Notes: generated by a model not told the origin, from the letters alone. A DNA stretch of 64,000 nucleotides from Rhizobium sp. BG4 (GCF_016864575.1 NZ_CP044127.1:682001-746000); one strand, 5' to 3'. Numbered from the stretch's first letter, positions 34,654-44,231 are shown. A program made the numbers and translations.

Positions 34654-35500
34654 CCTTTGGTTGCTCCAAGAGTAAGCCCGGCGATGAAGTGCCGTTGCAT
34701 GAAAAAGAACATCAGGACCGGGGCATCGCCGCCACGATCGAACCGGCAGAAACCAGGTGCCAGGCAGCGACCCACTGACCGTTCAGAGAGTTCAGTCCGG
34801 CCGTGACCGGCATGGCTGCCTGACCCTGCACGAGGACAGTTGCCCAGAAATAGTCGTTCCAGACGAAGGTGAAGATAAGAACCGAGAGCGCTGCGATGGC
34901 CGGTCGCATCAGGGGAAGAACGATGTGCCGGAATATCTTCCATTCGGAGACGCCTTCAACTCTCGCCGCCTCGATGAGCGCGAAGGGCAGACCCTTGATG
35001 AAGTTTCTCATGAACAAAGTGCAGAAACCCGTCTGGAAAGCGACGTGGAAAAGGACCAGGCCGGTCACGGTGTCATAAAGACCCATCTTAAGAGTAAGAT
35101 CGCGGACTGGAACCATGAGGATCTGGAACGGAATAAAGTTGCCGGCAACGAAGACGAAGAACAGGAAGAGGCTTCCGCGGAAGCGATAGACCGCAAGCGC
35201 GAACCCACATAGGCACGACAGTCCGACTGCGCCAATCACGGTTGGAACGGTGATTTTGAACGAATTAAGGATATACCAGCCGATCGGAGAATCCCGGAAG
35301 ACTGAGGTGTAGTTCTCGACGCCGGCGAAGCCGGAAGGCATGCCGAAATAGTTGCCAGCAGCGAGATCACCGGATGGGCGGATCGAGGTGAGTGCGACCC
35401 CGATAAGAGGAAGAAGCCAAATGACCAGCAGTATCGGCAAGAGGATCTGATAGGCCCATGAAATCCAGGGCGACGCTTTTTGAACTGGTGTCGGAAACAT
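34650..35500 (-). pseudogene. Sugar ABC permease (MalG-like), frameshifted near the C-terminus
   Basis: The ATG at 35500 overlaps the upstream permease stop. Six helices are visible, with the conserved EAA loop ALIEAARVEGVSEWKIFRHIVLPLMRPAI. The frame then breaks: as written it ends after GSIVAAMPRS at 34712, while the neighbouring frame continues PVLMFFFMQRHFIAGLTLGATKG, the standard MalG ending, to 34650 and overlaps the GH36 start by 4 bases. One C is missing in the run at 34720-34723 (four instead of five). The restored length is 283 residues. An intact operon around it makes a sequence error likely. Confidence 0.85.
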
Positions 35501-36408
35501 CACGCGTTCCTTTCCTGCCGGATCATGCGAACGAGGAAGAAGGTGATGAAGACCATCATGATCACGAACAGGACGACGGCGATCGCCGCACCGTAGCCCA
35601 TTCGGAAGCCGTATTCCGACAAAGCTTCCTCGTACATGTAGTAGGAAAGCACACGGCTGGACCCGTACGGTCCTCCGGCAGTCATCACCGAAACGAGATC
35701 GAACGAACGTAGCGCGCCAATAACGGTGACGACAACGGCAATGAAGGTCGCCGGCCGAAGCTGGGGCAGAACGATGTGCCAGAACAGGCTCCAGCCCTTT
35801 GCACTGTCCATGCGCCCTGCCTCGACCTGCTCGGGGTTGATGTTGTTGAGGCCGGTTAGGTAGAGGATCATGCAATAGGCGATCTGCGGCCAGAGACCGG
35901 CCGCGATGATGCCGTAGGTCACGAAACGCTCGTCGGCGAGAATGGCGACCTCGGTGCCCGTCAGCGAATGTATCAGGGCGGAGAACAGGCCGAAGTTCGG
36001 CGCGTAGAACCAGGTGAATATAAGTCCAACGACGACTTGGCTGATCACGAAAGGAAAGAAGAAGAGCGACTTGTAGATGCGAATACCCGCAACCGTCTGG
36101 TTCAGGAACAGCGCCGCTGCGAGCCCGGCAGGCACGGCGAGGAGATAGAGGATCAGCCAGATAAGATTGTTCTCGAGCGAAGTGTAGAAGGCATCGTCAC
36201 CGAGAAGTTCGACATAGTTGCCAAGGCCGATCCATGTCATGGCGCCAAGGCCATCCCAGTCGTGAAAGCTGATCCACACCGACTGCGCTACAGGTGCGAT
36301 CACATAGACAAGAAACATCAGCGCGCCTGGCGCAAGAAACAAAACTGGAGCCCAGTGGCGCTGGTTTTTTGACCACATGCCGGCTGGGGTCGCTTTTCGG
36401 ACGACCAT
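35500..36408 (-). CDS. Sugar ABC permease (MalF-like)
   Basis: 302 residues from the ATG at 36408, which follows GAGGAAATAAC; the longer frame to 36486 overlaps the binding-protein gene. Six transmembrane helices; the first is WAPVLFLAPGALMFLVYVIAP. The EAA loop reads EQVEAGRMDSAKGWSLFWHIVLPQLRPATF. It is the first membrane subunit of a CUT1-type importer and pairs with the MalG-like subunit. Stop overlaps the next permease start by 1-3 bases. Confidence 0.93.
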   Translation of the reverse strand: MVVRKATPAGMWSKNQRHWAPVLFLAPGALMFLVYVIAPVAQSVWISFHDWDGLGAMTWIGLGNYVELLGDDAFYTSLENNLIWLILYLLAVPAGLAAALFLNQTVAGIRIYKSLFFFPFVISQVVVGLIFTWFYAPNFGLFSALIHSLTGTEVAILADERFVTYGIIAAGLWPQIAYCMILYLTGLNNINPEQVEAGRMDSAKGWSLFWHIVLPQLRPATFIAVVVTVIGALRSFDLVSVMTAGGPYGSSRVLSYYMYEEALSEYGFRMGYGAAIAVVLFVIMMVFITFFLVRMIRQERNA

Positions 36409-36482
36409 TGTTATTTCCTCAACGAAAGGCGCTGCCGGAATGGGGAGAGTCATCCGGCAGCGTAGGTTCAGAAGGCTTTGCT

Positions 36483-37714
36483 TCACTTGTAGGCGCGGGC
36501 GCGAACCTTATCGAGCCGCTCAAGGATCGCGTCGAGCTTGTCCGGCTTCACCATGAACTGCTGGAAGCCTTCCATGCCGGCTTTTGCCATGTCCGCCGGC
36601 GCATCACGATCGTAGAACTGAGCAAGTGCGTGCGCGCTCGAAAGCATCGTGAAGCCTGCTTCCAGGAACTTGTCCTCAGGCTTTGGAGCCTTGTTATTGA
36701 CCGGAAGCTGTCCGAGCGTGGCATTCATCTTCGCCTGAGCCTCCGGAGAGCCCAGATACGCGAGGAACGTCCTGGCGTCCTTCTTGTTTTTGGCTGCGGC
36801 CGGAATGTGGAAGGTGTCGGTGGGCGCCTCTTCGGAAACCGGAAGACCGGCAGTGATCTGCGGGAATTGCAGGAAGCCGATTTGGTCTTCCTTCAATCCG
36901 CCGTCCTTCATCGGCGCGACCGCAAAATTCCCCATGAGATACATGGCGGCCTTGCCCTGAACGAACTGGGGGATCGCGTCCTGCCAGTCAAGTGCTGCGT
37001 GGTTCTCGATGAAGTAGCCCGGCTTTACAAGCTCCGCCCACTTGTCAAAGACCGCCTTCACCTTTGGATCCGTGTAGGCGACCTTCCCAGAGGTCAGGTC
37101 CATGTGAAATTCGTAGCCGTTGACGCGCAGATCGAGGTAGTCGAACCAGCCGCCCGTCGGCCAGAGCGCCTTGGTCCCGATTGCGAATGGGGTAATGCCA
37201 TCGGCTTTCAATTTCGCGCAGGCAGCAATCAATTCATCCCAGCTCTTCGGCGGCTCGATGCCCTTGTCCTTGAAGATGTCGGCGCGGTAGTAGATGCCCC
37301 ATTGGTAATAGGTATAAGGCACGCCCCACTTCTTGCCGTCGATGGTCATGGACGCCGCGGCGGACTTCAACTGGTCGTCGAAGCCGTTTGATTTCCAGAC
37401 GTCCGTCACGTCATCGAACAGCCCGGCCTTCACGAACGGTTCCATGCGGTTACCTGCATACCAGGCCACGACATCAGGCGCATCGGCAGTCAGGAAGTTC
37501 CTGATCGCCGACTTGTAGCCTTCGTGGTCGAAGTTGTTCCACTTGACCTTGATGTCGGGGTTTTTGGCCTGGAAATCGGCAATCAGCTCCTCCATTGCCT
37601 TTTTCGGGGCGGGATCCGACTGATCCGAATTGAGAACGAGCTCGCCGGCCCAGGCGCCGGACGCCATGAAAGCCGTGCTCATCGCGAATGCATAAATATA
37701 GTTCTTAAAGGTCA
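36483..37714 (-). CDS. Sugar ABC transporter substrate-binding protein
   Basis: 410 residues from the ATG at 37714, preceded by GGAGGAAGAA. A Sec signal peptide (YIYAFAMSTAFMASGAWAGE) ends near residue 23. The mature protein has the SBP-bacterial-1 fold: MEELIADFQAKNPDIKVKWNNFD, DVVAWYAGNRMEPFVKAGLFDDVTD, WGVPYTYYQWGIYYRADIF and GKAAMYLMGNFAV. It lies in the periplasm and gives the importer its specificity. As the first gene of an operon with GH36 and GH42 it probably binds alpha-galactosides such as melibiose/raffinose, and possibly lactose. The AraC regulator is divergent. Confidence 0.94.
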
Positions 37715-37788
37715 TTTCTTCCTCCCTGACCGATATACAGCGGGCCGTCCGAGTACCTCCGGCCCTTGCCATAGCCACATCACATCGC

Positions 37789-37824
37789 GCAGAATTCTGC
37801 TACCGCTCTTGAAGCATACGCTTC
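37789..37824. promoter_or_regulatory. Palindromes in the galactoside operon/AraC divergent promoter
   Basis: Between the divergent starts (37714 and 37862) lie a perfect 12-base palindrome, GCAGAATTCTGC (37789-37800), and a GAAGC-ATAC-GCTTC repeat (37811-37824). One or both may be contacted by the AraC protein or another sugar repressor. Confidence 0.35.
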
Positions 37825-37861
37825 CTGGATACTAAGATGTCCGCGTTTTACAGGAGAAGGC

Positions 37862-38758
37862 ATGTTCGAGGACGAATCCATTCCGGTGCATTCCGGCGCG
37901 ACGAGACACCCGCTGGTCGTATTCGGAGATCATCGCTTCTGTGCGGGCGAGCGCCTTGACGTGCGCCGCATGAGCGGTCCTCACATGCACAGCCAGGTCG
38001 AGATCAACCTCGTCCTTGAAGGGCGTATGACCTACTGGTTGGATGGACGACTCCTTCAGATCTCGGAAGGCCAGCTTTGTCTCTTCTGGGGAATGGTCCC
38101 CCATCAAGTCACTGAGGTGACCGACCCGACGAACTTCGTTTGCCTATACGTCCCGATGAGCGTTCTTGTGAACTTGCACGGCCTGGCACCATTTCGAGAC
38201 GCCGTCTTCAGGGGCGCGCTGATCGAAGCAATCAGCGTCAGAAGCTTTGACAGGGACATGTTCCTGCGCTGGCGCGAGGAGCTGCTGTCGGGCGATCAGG
38301 AAGTCGAGCAGATCGTCAGGGATGAGCTCGTGGCGCGCATCCGACGGATCGGACGGGATGGCTGGCGTGATCTGCGGGAACAGGGCTCCGCTCTCGTATC
38401 GTCTCGTGATATGGACGCCGACAGGCTGCCGAAAGTCGAGGTGATGCTGAGATATATCGCCGAACACGCCCTTGGCCCAATCGACATCGCCGCTGTCGGG
38501 GCCGCGGCGGGGCTTCATCCAAACTACGCCATGACGGTCTTCAAGAAGACAGTCGGCATGACAATGCATCAGGCTGTTACACGACATCGGCTGGACACAG
38601 CGCAGTCCCTTCTGATCTCCTCCGAGCTACCGATCGCTTCTGTTGCGTTCGAAAGCGGCTTTGGGTCGCTCTCCCGCTTTTACGATGCCTTCGAGACCCG
38701 CTTCGAAACGACGCCAGCGAAGTATCGCGAAGGTTTTGTCTCATCGCTGCGATGCTGA
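37862..38758 (+). CDS. AraC-family transcriptional regulator of the galactoside operon
   Basis: 298 residues. An N-terminal cupin sensing domain (SGPHMHSQVEINLVLEGRMTYWLDGRLLQISEGQLCLFWGMVPHQV, residues about 40-84) precedes two helix-turn-helix motifs (IAAVGAAAGLHPNYAMTVFKKTVGMTM and IASVAFESGFGSLSRFYDAFETRFETTPAKYR), the typical AraC C-terminus. The cupin type with His pairs resembles MelR, activator of melibiose use in E. coli. It is divergent from the operon, with 147 bases between starts, so it probably activates it in response to an alpha-galactoside (inference). Confidence 0.93.
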   Translation: MFEDESIPVHSGATRHPLVVFGDHRFCAGERLDVRRMSGPHMHSQVEINLVLEGRMTYWLDGRLLQISEGQLCLFWGMVPHQVTEVTDPTNFVCLYVPMSVLVNLHGLAPFRDAVFRGALIEAISVRSFDRDMFLRWREELLSGDQEVEQIVRDELVARIRRIGRDGWRDLREQGSALVSSRDMDADRLPKVEVMLRYIAEHALGPIDIAAVGAAAGLHPNYAMTVFKKTVGMTMHQAVTRHRLDTAQSLLISSELPIASVAFESGFGSLSRFYDAFETRFETTPAKYREGFVSSLRC

Positions 38759-39019
38759 CCAGCTTCAAAACGCCGGAAAGAAGGTCATCTTCTCAGTCCA
38801 GTTCTGGCTCACGAAAGGAATGCAACGTTTGGTGCCTGCTGGCCGAAGTCTTGACCGGAGGCTAGAATGGATTGCAAACCGATCGAAAGCAGACCGTTTG
38901 CCCCACCCCACCGTGTCACGGCAGGACGTCAGGCTGCGAAAGGTTCAGCGAACGGAGGGCGATACTGGACGGTCTGCAGCGGATGAGCGGTATGTGAAAA
39001 GGGGTCGAGTAACCCGGCG

Positions 39020-39898
39020 TCAATCATGATCTCGCTTTAGCAACAGCGCTGCCAGCGGGTTTGGAAACCGCCTTCGCACGGTAACCGCATAGAATGTTTC
39101 GATGATGCTCGGCAGGACGTCAAACTGGATCAACTCACCGGTCTGAAGCTCGCCCTTGACGACGATCGGGGGAAGAACCGCAAGTCCGGCCCCTGCCCGC
39201 GCCAGCAAACGCATCATTGCCATATCGTCGACCTCGGCGGCAATTTGCGGCTGGACGCCCAGGCCGGAGACGATGGCGTCGAACTGGAAGCGAACGCCAC
39301 TCTCCGGTGTTGGGAGGATCAATGGATATGCAGCCAGAAGCTCCTTTACCGATGCGCCGGTTCGGGCGTGAAACGGCTTTCCGACAAGGCTGACGGGTTG
39401 CTCGTATACGTGCTGGGCGATCAAGCCGGAGATCGGATCAGCCGCGGGAGACTTGTTCAACAAGACGATGTCGAGGCTCAGTGTCTGCAACGCCTCTATC
39501 AGCTCGCGCGAGCTGCCAGATCGAAGAACCAGGTCTACATCCGGACGACCCAGGATCGGTTGAAGGAACTCCATCTGAAAATTGCGCGACAATGTCGCCA
39601 ATGCCCCGATGCGAACAGTGCGTCTGGTTGCTCCACTTTCCCGAAGCGTGGCGATCAGTTCGTCGCCTGCCGCAAAGATGGTATCTGCATGATCGAGTGC
39701 GATACGTCCCGCCTCGGTGAGGTGGAGCTGACGCCCCCGCCGCTCGAACAAAGCGTGGCCCAATCGCTCCTCCAGAAGCTTGATCTGGAGAGACAGGGCC
39801 GACTGGGAAACATTGAGGAGCGAGGCGGCGCGGGTGAGGTTTGCCTCATGTGCAACGGCCCAGAAGTAGCGGAGATGATGATAGTTGAGGTCTGCCAT
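39020..39898 (-). CDS. LysR-family regulator (NhaR-like) next to dabBA
   Basis: 292 residues from the ATG at 39898 (MADLNYHHLRYFWAVAHEANLTRAA); the frame to 39928 adds only codons across the operator. The helix-turn-helix LTRAASLLNVSQSALSLQIKLLEERLGHALFERRGRQLHLTEAG is intact; the effector domain follows. The N-terminal LNYHHLRYFW is typical of NhaR-like regulators. It is divergent from dabB with 94 bases between starts that hold an inverted repeat, so it most likely controls the DAB pump. Regulators next to dab operons are commonly LysR proteins; the ligand is unknown. Confidence 0.93.
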   Translation of the reverse strand: MADLNYHHLRYFWAVAHEANLTRAASLLNVSQSALSLQIKLLEERLGHALFERRGRQLHLTEAGRIALDHADTIFAAGDELIATLRESGATRRTVRIGALATLSRNFQMEFLQPILGRPDVDLVLRSGSSRELIEALQTLSLDIVLLNKSPAADPISGLIAQHVYEQPVSLVGKPFHARTGASVKELLAAYPLILPTPESGVRFQFDAIVSGLGVQPQIAAEVDDMAMMRLLARAGAGLAVLPPIVVKGELQTGELIQFDVLPSIIETFYAVTVRRRFPNPLAALLLKRDHD

Positions 39899-39917
39899 CG
39901 TTCTATTTAAAAGAACG
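39899..39917. promoter_or_regulatory. Inverted repeat in the LysR/dabB divergent promoter
   Basis: CGTTCT-ATTTAAA-AGAACG, perfect 6-bp arms with a 7-base AT spacer, directly upstream of the LysR start and 76 bases before dabB. It contains the T-N11-A spacing of LysR boxes and probably binds that regulator. Confidence 0.55.
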
Positions 39918-39992
39918 AAATTACGCAATCAATGTATTTTTAACGAGCCACGGCGTGGGATAGGTCCTCCTTGAGCATAACAGGAGCCGACT

Positions 39993-41552
39993 TTGATTTA
40001 CCTCACGCCACTCGCTTGTCCGACAATATTCCTGCTGGCCGCTGCCTATGCGTTTAGTCCGCGAGCGAAACCTCGCACCGCAGCGACTATCGTTGAGAAT
40101 GCCGCGATCGCTGCGCTTCTGGTGTCGGCATTTTGTGTCGCTATCCTCCTGGGCCTTGGTGCCGGCACCTCCACCGGTGCCGGCGGCCATTTCGATATTC
40201 TGGCCTCACGCATCGACGTCGTCAGTGTGGCAATGCTTCTTCTCGTCTCATTCATATCATGGACGGTCGTGCGCTATTCTCAGATAGCGCTGGATACGGA
40301 GAATGGGCAGGCGCGCTTCATGGGGTGGATGGCGACAACGATCGCTGCGGTTCTTCTTGCCGTCCAATCAGAATCCTTTGCCGGACTGCTGGTAGGATGG
40401 GTGGGCTCGTCCATTGCACTAAACAAACTTCTTTTGTTCTATCCTGATAGACCCCAGGCTAGAAAAGCTGCGCATCAGGCCTTCCTGTTTGCCCGTGGGA
40501 GCGACCTTGCCATGGTCGCGGCGCTTGTCTTGCTTTGGTGGACGGATGGCGGCCTTCAGCTCTCATCGCTCCAGGTCTCCCAATCAACCAGCGTGATCCA
40601 CTGGGCGGCAGGGCTGCTGGCCGTTGCAGCGCTCCTGCGCTCGGCACAGTTTCCCACACACGGGTGGCTCACCCAAGTCATGGAGACCCCGACCCCGGTC
40701 TCGGCACTGCTGCATGCGGGCGTTGTCAACGGCGGCGGTTTTCTGCTCATTCGGTTCGCCGACATCATGGTCCAGGCACCAGCCGTCCTTGCAGCCCTGA
40801 TCATTCTTGGAGGCTTTACGGCACTGTTCGGCAGTGTTGTCATGCTGACGCAGCCGGCAATCAAGACGTCACTGGCCTGGTCGACCGTCGCGCAGATGGG
40901 TTTCATGATTCTGCAGTGTGGCCTCGCTCTCTTCCCGCTCGCGCTTCTCCATATCATTGCCCACTCGCTCTATAAGGCTCACGCTTTTCTGGCGTCAGGC
41001 TCGGCTGTTGAACAGGTTCTTGCAACGCGTCGACCCGGACCCGTTTCCTCACCAAGCATGTTGGCGGTCGGAAAGTCTTTCGCCATTGCGATAGGGGTTT
41101 ACCTGTTCATCGGCATCGCCTTCGGCATCACCGAAAAACCGCCGCAGGCGATTGCCCTTGGCACGATCCTCATTTTTGGCATCGCCTACCTTGTCGCACA
41201 GGGAATGGCGGAGACCGCGCCGAGATCGCTGACCTTGCGCACCACCATGTTCTCACTCTGCACCGCCGTCGCCTACTTTGCCCTGCAGCATTTACTGGAG
41301 CGGCTGACAGCGGGCGCCCTTCCTGCCCCTCCGCCGGCCGGTCCCCTTGAATGGACGTTGATCGTCCTCGCACTCCTATCGTTCGGCGCGGTCGCCGTTA
41401 TGCAGGCGCTGCTGCCAAAATGGGCCCATCATCCCGCTTGCGCTGGCTTGCGCGTCCACGTCTCAAACGGCTTTTACGTGCAGCCGATCGTCGACAAACT
41501 CCTGCGCTCCACCGGCGCGATTTCCGCCGCCCAAACAATCACCAAGGACTGA
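39993..41552 (+). CDS. dabB: DabB: NuoL-like membrane subunit of the inorganic-carbon pump
   Basis: 519 residues from a TTG start with CAGGAG 6 bases before it. Fourteen or so hydrophobic helices and the proton-pumping NADH-dehydrogenase (Proton_antipo_M) core are seen: RSAQFPTHGWLTQVMETPTPVSALLHAGVVNGGGFLLIRFAD includes the Lys/His-lined channel region and TSLAWSTVAQMGFMILQCG follows. The short NuoL-like protein beside a DUF2309 protein defines the DAB complex (shown in Halothiobacillus to take up dissolved inorganic carbon, probably as a proton-coupled vectorial carbonic anhydrase). It precedes dabA by 2 bases. In a heterotroph it may supply bicarbonate for carboxylases at low CO2. Confidence 0.9.
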   Translation: MIYLTPLACPTIFLLAAAYAFSPRAKPRTAATIVENAAIAALLVSAFCVAILLGLGAGTSTGAGGHFDILASRIDVVSVAMLLLVSFISWTVVRYSQIALDTENGQARFMGWMATTIAAVLLAVQSESFAGLLVGWVGSSIALNKLLLFYPDRPQARKAAHQAFLFARGSDLAMVAALVLLWWTDGGLQLSSLQVSQSTSVIHWAAGLLAVAALLRSAQFPTHGWLTQVMETPTPVSALLHAGVVNGGGFLLIRFADIMVQAPAVLAALIILGGFTALFGSVVMLTQPAIKTSLAWSTVAQMGFMILQCGLALFPLALLHIIAHSLYKAHAFLASGSAVEQVLATRRPGPVSSPSMLAVGKSFAIAIGVYLFIGIAFGITEKPPQAIALGTILIFGIAYLVAQGMAETAPRSLTLRTTMFSLCTAVAYFALQHLLERLTAGALPAPPPAGPLEWTLIVLALLSFGAVAVMQALLPKWAHHPACAGLRVHVSNGFYVQPIVDKLLRSTGAISAAQTITKD

Positions 41553-41554
41553 CC

Positions 41555-43942
41555 ATGCAACTGCAAACAGCTCACAACCACGATCTTCTTCTCGTCGCAG
41601 AAGCTGCAGTCCGGGCGATCCCTCCCGCCTGGCCGCTCGAAGCCACTGTTGCCGTCAACCCTTTCCTGGGCCAGGCAAACGAGAGCCTGGAAAATGTCTC
41701 GGCGCTGTTCCAAAGGCTTGCCGGCATCCGACTTGCCCCGCCGCGTTTCTATTACGTCCAAAAGCTACGCGATGGGACCATCCGTGATGATGATATTGTC
41801 GGCGCGATCGCCTCACGTGAATCGTTTGCAAAACTGGATCTTGCGCAGATAAAACAAGGTGTTTCGAACGAGCCTGTCAGCTCCGCACCCCTTCCGTCGC
41901 TTGCCAGCATCGCCGCGGCCTTTGACGGGAGGGACTGGGAGGGATTGATTGGCGATCGCATATCGAGCTTTGCCAGCGGCTATTTCGACGCCGGGCAAGC
42001 TCTATGGGCGGCCCCGCAAGATCAGGGGCTGTTTGCAAGCTGGCGTCACTTCGCGATGCATGACCTGACGCCGGAGTTGTCGGGGCTGAGCGGTTTTGCG
42101 TCTCACGTCGCTCACGCTGCCGCAACCGCAGATGCCGCATTTTCAAATGCGTGCCGAGGGCTCGGGATTGGCGAACCGGGAACATATTTTCATCAGCTCC
42201 TGGTGAGCATGGGCGGCTGGGCCCAGCACGCCCGGCACCTGAACTGGCTCGCTGAACGAGATGGAAATCGCGACACAACACTATTCGAGCTACTCACCGT
42301 CCGCCTGGTGTTCGAAGAGGCGCTCTACAAGATTAGTCCCGCCGACGTCAGGACGCGTTGGTCCGAAGCGCTCGCTGCTCATCGTCAACCGATATCGCCA
42401 GGCGTTGAAGACCTGATCGATGCGGTGCTACAAACAGCCACAGAACGCGCCTACCAGCGCGAACTCAAGAGCTTGCTTGAAGAGAGGTGCGACAGTCGCC
42501 AGCGGACGGGACGACCGAGCCTTCAGGCAGCCTTCTGCATCGACGTACGCTCGGAAACGTTCAGGCGAGCGCTCGAAAGCGCCGACGCTGGTATCCAGAC
42601 GCGCGGTTTTGCCGGCTTTTTCGGTGTGGGCGCCAGTTTCCGGCGCCGGGGCACTGTCACCTCGGAAAATCGGCTACCGGTGCTGGTTGAGCCTTCGGTC
42701 TTCGCGTGCGAAGCTTCCAGTGCCAGCAAGGATCGGGGTGCGCAGATAACCGCCCGTGCCAAGCGTGCTTGGAGCCGATTCAAGGTCGCCGCAGTCTCCT
42801 CCTTTGCCTTTGTCGAAGCGGCCGGTCCCCTGGCTGCCCTGCCCCTCATTCTATCGACCTTGGCAACAGGCAAGGCGGGCAACAAGGTCTACCCGCTGCA
42901 ACTCTCCGATCAAATGACTGCGGAAAGAAAGACGGACGTCGCGGAGGGTGCTTTGCGCGGGATGGGCCTCATCACCGATTTCGCGCCCATCGTTCTGCTG
43001 GTCGGACACGGTTCAAAGGTCGTCAACAATCCCTTTGCCAGCGCTCTGCAATGCGGGGCATGTGGTGGCCATGCAGGCGATGTCAGCGCGCGGCTGCTGG
43101 CGATGATGCTGAACGAAGTCGATGTCAGAAACGGCCTGGCTGCGAGGGGGATCGACGTTCCGACCGACACTGTCTTCGTCGGCGCGCTCCATGACACTGC
43201 GTCGGACGATGTGACGCTTTTTGAAAGCGACCTTCCAGAAGGCATCGAAAGATCCGCGCTGACCACCGTAGGAACGTGGCTCCAGCAAGCCGGTGACCTC
43301 GCGCGCGCAGAGCGGACGGGTCGCCTGCGCGGATCGTCAGCAGACACGATCGGCACACGTGGCCGTCAATGGGCCCAGATGCGGCCGGAAGCCGGGCTTG
43401 CCGGCTGCTCGGCCTTCATAGCGGCGCCGCGCACCAGGACGCGGGGACGTTCTCTCGGCGGACGGGTCTTCCTGCATGACTACGAATGGCACCGTGATGT
43501 CGACTTCAAAATCCTGGAGCTGATCCTGACTGCCCCGGTCGTCGTGGCCAGTTGGATCGGGTTGCAATATTTTGGCTCCGCGGTTGCCCCGTCGCTGTTC
43601 GGGTCTGGAAACAAATTGCTGCACAACGCGGTGGGCGGCATCGGCGTTCTGGAGGGAAACGGCGGAAACTTGCGGACGGGGCTGCCCTGGCAATCAGTTC
43701 ACGACGGTGCGAATTTGATGCACGACCCGAAACGGCTCACTGTGGCGCTGGAGGCGCCCAAGGAAGAGATAGCAGTGGTTCTGCGCCGGCACCCATCTGT
43801 CCAATCGCTCTTCGACAACGGATGGATGCACCTCATTGTCCTCAACGAGGAAGGACGGCTGGCCTGGCGCTATCGTGCCGGCTGCAACTGGGAGCCGGTC
43901 GAGGGCCCGAATGAAGACGCCGGCCTTGCGCAGGTTGCATGA
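41555..43942 (+). CDS. dabA: DabA: carbonic-anhydrase-like subunit (DUF2309) of the inorganic-carbon pump
   Basis: 795 residues from the ATG at 41555. The zinc site proposed for DabA (Cys, Asp, His, Cys) is complete: Cys328 and Asp330 in AFCIDVRSETF, His485 in LVGHGSKVVNN and Cys500 in ALQCGACGGHAG. The His-to-Cys distance of 15 equals that of the Halothiobacillus protein (H524, C539). The N-terminus reads IPPAWPLEATVAVNPFLGQ, typical of DUF2309. A soluble, membrane-attached protein that hydrates CO2 when coupled to DabB. It follows dabB with a 2-base gap and is followed by a small gene that may belong to the unit. Confidence 0.93.
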   Translation: MQLQTAHNHDLLLVAEAAVRAIPPAWPLEATVAVNPFLGQANESLENVSALFQRLAGIRLAPPRFYYVQKLRDGTIRDDDIVGAIASRESFAKLDLAQIKQGVSNEPVSSAPLPSLASIAAAFDGRDWEGLIGDRISSFASGYFDAGQALWAAPQDQGLFASWRHFAMHDLTPELSGLSGFASHVAHAAATADAAFSNACRGLGIGEPGTYFHQLLVSMGGWAQHARHLNWLAERDGNRDTTLFELLTVRLVFEEALYKISPADVRTRWSEALAAHRQPISPGVEDLIDAVLQTATERAYQRELKSLLEERCDSRQRTGRPSLQAAFCIDVRSETFRRALESADAGIQTRGFAGFFGVGASFRRRGTVTSENRLPVLVEPSVFACEASSASKDRGAQITARAKRAWSRFKVAAVSSFAFVEAAGPLAALPLILSTLATGKAGNKVYPLQLSDQMTAERKTDVAEGALRGMGLITDFAPIVLLVGHGSKVVNNPFASALQCGACGGHAGDVSARLLAMMLNEVDVRNGLAARGIDVPTDTVFVGALHDTASDDVTLFESDLPEGIERSALTTVGTWLQQAGDLARAERTGRLRGSSADTIGTRGRQWAQMRPEAGLAGCSAFIAAPRTRTRGRSLGGRVFLHDYEWHRDVDFKILELILTAPVVVASWIGLQYFGSAVAPSLFGSGNKLLHNAVGGIGVLEGNGGNLRTGLPWQSVHDGANLMHDPKRLTVALEAPKEEIAVVLRRHPSVQSLFDNGWMHLIVLNEEGRLAWRYRAGCNWEPVEGPNEDAGLAQVA

Positions 43943-43963
43943 AAAGCGTTGCGGAAGAAAGCC

Positions 43964-44231
43964 GATGAAGCCCGAGGAAACAGCAACGGACGAGGCTCCA
44001 GCCGTATGCCTCAACGTGCTGCAGGAGCTGATCGAGGATGGGTGGATCGGCTCGGATGAAGAGCGCATTTCGGTGCGAGCACTTTTGATCGACTTCCACG
44101 GCCACGGTGTAATCAGCCATTCCACGCTGCGCAGGCTTGCTCTCTCGAAGGCGGTCAACAGATTGATCAGGGAAAAGCCGAGCCTACTGAAAGTCCGCCC
44201 CTCCTACTACGGGTGGGGCCGAGGCCTCTAA
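43964..44231 (+). CDS. Small protein downstream of dabA, unknown function
   Basis: 88 residues from the ATG at 43964, with GGAAG 7 bases before and 21 bases after the dabA stop. An acidic N-terminus is followed by a helical, possibly winged-helix-like core: VLQELIEDGWIGSDEERISVRALLIDFHGHGVISHSTLRRLALSKAVNRLI, then a basic tail (KVRPSYYGWGRGL). No family is recognised. Close spacing suggests co-transcription with dabBA; it could be a regulator or accessory factor. Confidence 0.6.
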
